Assembly (NCBI RefSeq): GCF_020080835.1
Contig: NC_058160.1
Span: forward strand, 27,949,152 to 28,013,151
DNA length: 64,000 nt
DNA from: Cotesia glomerata
Lineage: Eukaryota > Arthropoda > Insecta > Hymenoptera > Braconidae
Direction: 5' to 3'
Part shown: piece after piece, positions 59,230-64,000 of the stretch
Layout of the letters: each line of letters starts with the position of its first letter
Position numbering within the stretch: position 1 is the first letter of the stretch
Program-made: the position numbers and the translations under genes
The notes under the pieces: generated by a model
Databases searched by the model: none
What the model saw: only the letters and a program-made list of their open reading frames with translations
What the model was told of the DNA's origin: nothing

Positions 59230-59885
59230 AATTTCTTGCAAATTCTTATGTCGAGATATATAAAAAAAATTTCCCTGGATTTAGTTTCTTGTCTTTGATG
59301 TAGTATAATAAAATAAAATAAATGGTAATGCATGTAATATTTATAATTTGTCTGAAAGGCCGAACAGAGTAAAGTGACCATCAGAGAACACTTTGATTTT
59401 TATTGTCCTCATTCAATTGTTTTATATTTCCTCGGGCGTCATAAATACTCCGTAGCGTATCTTTAATGCCGCAATAAAAACTGAGAATCGGTTTTCGCTT
59501 ATACTGCAAATAAACAAAAAACCACTTTCGTAACACTCAGCATCGCAATCGGGTTTTTAGTTGAATCGTCAGAATGTACAGTAGTTTGAATTTTATGTGC
59601 ATGGGTATCGCTAATGTAGTGTTCGGAGATTTCGGAAATGCCCTGAAAGCTGAGTTTAAGTTAAACTTTTGAATTCAAAGACGTTTAGTGCCGATTATTT
59701 CAGTCTCAATCGGGAGAATAAATAAACATTTATGGCACAAAGTATCAGCTGATAGTCTTAAATTGCGCTGTAAAGAATTGGGAATGGAAAATTATGTCCA
59801 AAAATTTGTAATAAGAATTTTATAAATTTGTTATGCTTATAAATATTGTAATTTTTAATTTGTGGCTAAAATATGTGAGATATGG
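59230..59885. other. Non-coding stretch
   Basis: No gene or repeat is recognised. Composition is moderately AT-rich. Confidence 0.45.
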
Positions 59886-59889
59886 GAAA

Positions 59890-59975
59890 ATTAAAAAGGT
59901 TATTTTTTGTAGAAAAATTAAATTTCCTTTATAAATAAATTCTGATAAATATTTCGTATTTTCAATATTTTAATT
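59890..59975 (+). repeat. Palindrome-centred dispersed repeat, copy 6
   Basis: It carries AAAAAGGTTATTTTTTGTAG, AAAAATTAAATTTCCTTTAT and ATTTCGTATTTTCAATATTT. The left, non-palindromic part is absent or unrecognisable. Confidence 0.5.
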
Positions 59976-59979
59976 TTTA

Positions 59980-62900
59980 ATTTATTAAACCAATTTGTAA
60001 AATTTTCTCAACTAAAATTTTTTATACTAAGGAAAAATCAAACTGACCGTCAATTTTTCGATGTAAAAATAAATTTTACTATCCATTAAAGATAAGACAC
60101 AAGTTAAAAATTTAAAAAGGCGGATGCTGCCGGACAGGAGCTAAATTTAACTATTTATAATACGATACAAGTAGAAAATACAAATAACGTAGTGTTATAT
60201 AGTTTAACAGATACACCAAGTTTACGAGTAAAGTATAGTATTTAGTGTATATAACAGAGAATAATATAAGTTGATCGCTACCAGTACGAGGATAACATTT
60301 ATTGGCGATATTCGTGGATAATATGAGCACTTAGCAAGACGGAGCGTGTTGAGTGTGTAACCAGTGACACGGTCTTAACATTTTAAAACGAGCTCTCGGA
60401 ACGTTTAAATGAGCTTATATATTTAAGAGGGAACAGCTTTGAGTGGCTCATAAAATCCCAGGACGCGTTTGGAAGAATTTGAACGTCCTGTCTGACAACG
60501 CATCAAACCTCTAAAAATTACAATTATTCCGCAGAGTTAAACCCCGCATTTTGACACTTTAAACCCACTTTTAACGCTCCATTTACGATTTTAATTATTT
60601 TATTTTTATTACCAAACTCCACGATAAATACTACGGTATATATACCCGTAGTTTGTCGAAGCCAACTTCGTAAAATTTTATTATTTATCGCCCGAAAAAT
60701 TTATATCAGCAGACTTTATTCATAATAATATACAATGTCCAGCTTGTACAATGGACGTATTATAATATAACTTTTGCTATATTGTAGATTTTAGTAGGTA
60801 GTACTTTTTATTATTCAAGAAATATGATAATGGTCCTCGCTGTGCCGATGATATACGATATCTTTTGTAAGAGACCTCCGAGCGTGAATAATGCTCTGAG
60901 CATCAATCCCAAAATAACCAATTTCGCCATCGCCGAATTCGAATAGAAGACTAAACCCAATCTCTTGGTTATAGTTTTATTTATTTCTTTAGTGACAATG
61001 CTTTACACTAACAGAAGGTTGGAAATAACAAAGTTAGTCTAATGAATTTGCAACGTAATATCTGCCTTTGGACAGCTGCTTTTTAAATTTGGCACCTATT
61101 TAATTCACCGTTAATTTACAAGCACTTTTAAAGCTCAATATAATACCATCGTGACGTTAATGATTCATAAATTAAAATGCGCTGTTTTTGGGTTTGCAAA
61201 CAATGTAGAATGTGAAAAAAATTTATTGGATTTTTGTAAAATATTAAATGGAAAAATTTCAATTTGATTTTTAAAAAAATTAATAAAGAATTTCATTATT
61301 TTTCATCAAACATAAAATGTTTGAACTAAAAATTTGTTCAAAAAAAAAAATTTAATTTACTTTCAAAATAATTTGTATTGTAAAAAATAAAAAAATTAAT
61401 CTATCATCAAATGTTTTTTTTTTTTTTTTTTTTTTTTTTGTAATTTTTAGTATTTTTCTATTCACATAAGAGTTCAGAGAGAACATCGCCGCTTAGATGA
61501 GAAGAAGAGAATAAAAATGCAAGAATTGAATCAAAAAAGACAACGAAAAAAAAAAATAAATAAAAGAAGAAGTTGTCGGGCATTTGATTCTCCTTCTCAT
61601 CTTCCCTGAAGCCGCGCTTTGTCATGTGAACTCCACTGGTTGGTACTACTGCATCCTTTGGAGCGATATAACGCTCTTAGTTTTTTACCGGGCTGCAAGA
61701 GAAAGCCGTCTGTTTCGTGACAAGTTCGGCTGTCATTATTACTTGTCCAATTGAAGAGACAGTGTAATAAAAATGTATAAATAAATAAATAAATAAAATG
61801 ACCAACTGAGTGGGCGTAGCATACATTTATGCCGACAGTTTGCAGTGTGGTTCTCGGATCTCGGGTCCAAGTAGAAATATTGGAATTAATAAAAATACCG
61901 AGGTAATTTGTGAATGTATTTTTTTAGTTTGTTTTATCTTTTGTCCATACATACACAGCGTGGTGCCGCGAAATCACGTATGGTACTATACTGTATACCT
62001 GTACCCGAGGATTGTCCGCGCCAGCACGCATGAAAGCCGCACCCTCGCGAAATCAAGGCTCATTTATTTCGACTGGCATTAACGGGCTTAACTCTGTCAG
62101 TTTCTGAGACAATTAACCGGTTAAGGTCTCAATAGTGCGTGCCGTCGCATTCTTACTTTACTGACTTGTGATAATTATAATTAATAACATATAGTACTAT
62201 TTATATTAGTGTCCACCCGGGCCTGACGTGCACGATACCAAGTTGGAGCCTTATCTATGGATTTTATTTTTTTTTCGTCTTATTATTGTCTCGTCAGTAT
62301 CAACAACACACACAACACACATGTGTGTTCAAATGAATGGGCGTAGGCGTTTCATGAAAATTATGTTTCACTCCCTCGAATCGACATGTCTCTCCTTACA
62401 CGTCGCGATGTCGCCTCGCATGCGAGAGAGAGTTTAAATAAATATATTAACGAGAAGAAAAATGTCATTAAATTTGACTAAATTCGACCGAATAAAAATA
62501 ATTCTTTTTATTTTTTATTAATAGTAATGAAAAATAGTTACTGTGAATATATATGTCTGCAGTAAGATGAATTGGTTATTTATTACACCAAGGACAGGAG
62601 TAACGGCAAGACACGATTTGCATTTGAGCTGGGAATTCGCGCAATAAATGAAATCCCGGTGATCCTTCAACTACCAGCCAGTTTATCCGGCGATTTTTTC
62701 ACAGAGTTTTTTATCATTTTTTCCAGAACCGCACACGACTGGTTTATACACCGCTTTTTTATAGGATCCTTTAAAGTGTCCACCAGTCACGGAGTTGAGT
62801 CTGCTAGCACGGCTAAGACGCGATCACGTCTGGGTGGATGAGATAGAAGATTCTTACGGTGCAGTGGGAAAATCTTCGGATGGGGTTTACTTACAAGTAC

Positions 62901-64000
62901 TTTATAATTTGGTATGGGCTTTTAAGATTGGGTTTTTTTGACTATATTATAATTTTTATGTAAATTCAAGCTTTGTATATAATTAATTTTGTAAGAGTTT
63001 GATTGTTAAGTCAATTTTTAATTTCTAATTTAAAAAAAATAAATTTTATTTATAGAAGGTAATTTTTGTTTTATTCGATTGATGTATTTTTGAAAAATTA
63101 AGTACAAGACTCTAATTTTTACTTAAAAATTGTTTTTGATAATTAATTGTCTAATATTAATTTTATTTATTAAATATATATCATCAAACATAAAATAAAT
63201 TATTAAGTTAATTAAAACCTTAAACACTGAAGAGTAACAGAGTCGAGACTAAGATCACAATTGGTGAAAGATTATTTCGGGTAGGTAATTTGTGTAACCC
63301 GCTACCACATAAACTGTCGGGCAAACCGCAAAGACCTCGCAGACGAGATACGAGATACAAACAGACTCGGTACCGGCAGTAAAAAAGTTTTAACAAAAAA
63401 GAGTTTATTTTCATTGCAGTAGTCCCACCACCTTCGACCTGGAGAACTTTACGGGCAATTTATGTTGACCAGTATTTTGTTACAACTCCCGCGTACTCGA
63501 TACACTCCCGAAAGACTTACGAGACAACGGCTTAAGAGCCGAGTAGGATACCAAACACGTGATATGAGAGTGTGTATGTAACTCGTGCTGTAAACACAAA
63601 CGAGTCTTAAAAGTGAGTACATATAAGAAATAACAAATCAAAAAATAAAAAACTGAGAATCGAGATGCTGGGTGCTCGGTGGATCAACTTTTTTTCTTAT
63701 ATATAAATATAAATATAAACGTACACACTAACCAACTTTACAGACAACTCGGCTTGGATATAAAGATAATTCGTCACGTCAATGTAATGTTTGAAGTGCC
63801 AACAATCGCTAGTACTACGAAACTCCAATACACGCATGTGTAATCTATTTTACTGTCAATTTACGCGCTGAAAATTTTTATTTATTTTTTTTTAATTAAA
63901 AATTTGCTAAATTTGAACCGTCAACTACGAATATTCCAAAATTTGACTTAAAATTAAATTTAACTCTAAAAAAAATACGTTAAACTCATATAAATTTGGT
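59980..64000. other. Non-coding stretch to the end of the window
   Basis: No gene is seen. A palindromic CTACGGTATATATACCCGTAG-like site, imperfect by one base, lies at 60631-60651. 61200-61400 is AT-rich and ends in a T-run (61414-61439). An AAAT tandem lies at about 61777-61797. GC-richer patches lie at 61590-62100, 62220-62440, 62580-62880 and 63280-63620. The 89-90 codon frames at 61810 and 62572 are unrecognised, and the latter starts with TTG. Confidence 0.45.
61414..61439 (+). repeat. Poly-T run
   Basis: Twenty-six T's in a row ending in G. It could be the reverse-oriented poly-A tail of an old retroposed sequence, but no target duplication or retroposed body is recognised beside it. 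Confidence 0.85.

Noticed and set aside
864..63414. The many 60-90 codon open frames spread over both strands
   Set aside because: Frames of this size are expected in number by chance in 64 kb of six-frame DNA. Most have no domain, many start at TTG or GTG, and several overlap each other or known repeats. None was called a gene.
1..64000. Viral or proviral insertion, including bracovirus-type segments expected in some wasps
   Set aside because: No recognisable viral gene, long coding frame or long terminal repeat was found anywhere in the window.

Overview
The window reads as eukaryotic, strongly AT-rich, non-coding nuclear DNA, most likely from an insect. I see no gene I can name in 64 kb. 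There are no operons, ribosome-binding sites or runs of co-directional reading frames. The longest open frame is about 150 codons from a real ATG, and many of the open frames only start at TTG or GTG. What the sequence does hold is an unusually readable set of short non-autonomous transposable elements (MITEs), two tRNA-like sequences, microsatellites and scattered GC-richer patches. The style of the MITEs (TA target duplications, CACAG termini, internally palindromic) and the base composition would fit a parasitoid wasp such as a braconid. That placement is an inference from general impression, not something the sequence proves.

Layout. 1-5.7 kb: AT-rich desert with one GC-richer patch (2.6-2.86 kb) and the first copy of a 'GATCATGYGCCATCT' repeat. 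5.7-9.6 kb: a pair of palindrome-centred repeats flanking a CACAG MITE, then a 190-bp fully palindromic MITE at 9.38 kb. 11.0-11.42 kb: an isolated GC-rich patch. 14.1-15.8 kb: two more 'GCGCCA' repeats around a palindromic element built from six copies of GTCAAATACAGAG. 18.76-19.22 kb: a 455-bp element with long imperfect terminal repeats. 23.61-23.83 kb: the best-preserved CACAG MITE. 25.9-26.2 kb: a tandem pair of the palindrome-centred repeat. 28.18-28.88 kb: one MITE nested in another; a second copy of the inner one is at 33.05-33.34 kb. 37.8-38.76 kb: a tRNA-like sequence with a run of seven T's after it, followed by a TIR element. 40.0-40.25 and 48.08-48.33 kb: two copies of a TIR element. 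42.35-42.99 kb: a fold-back element whose nearly identical arms of about 230 bp enclose a tRNA-like sequence. 47.77-48.33 kb: three different repeat families end to end. 51.0 kb and 53.5 kb: long (GT)n and (AT)n microsatellites. 53.6-64 kb: mostly unremarkable sequence with GC-richer patches and one copy each of two repeat families.

How it fits together. The simplest reading is one large intron or an intergenic, possibly regulatory, domain in which MITEs of several families have settled, some inside or beside others. The stretches between repeats are richer in GC and in short homeodomain/POU-like motifs than the repeat blocks, so they could contain conserved regulatory DNA; that needs comparison with related genomes. 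The two most interesting objects are the fold-back element with the tRNA-like core and the palindromic GTCAAATACAGAG element.
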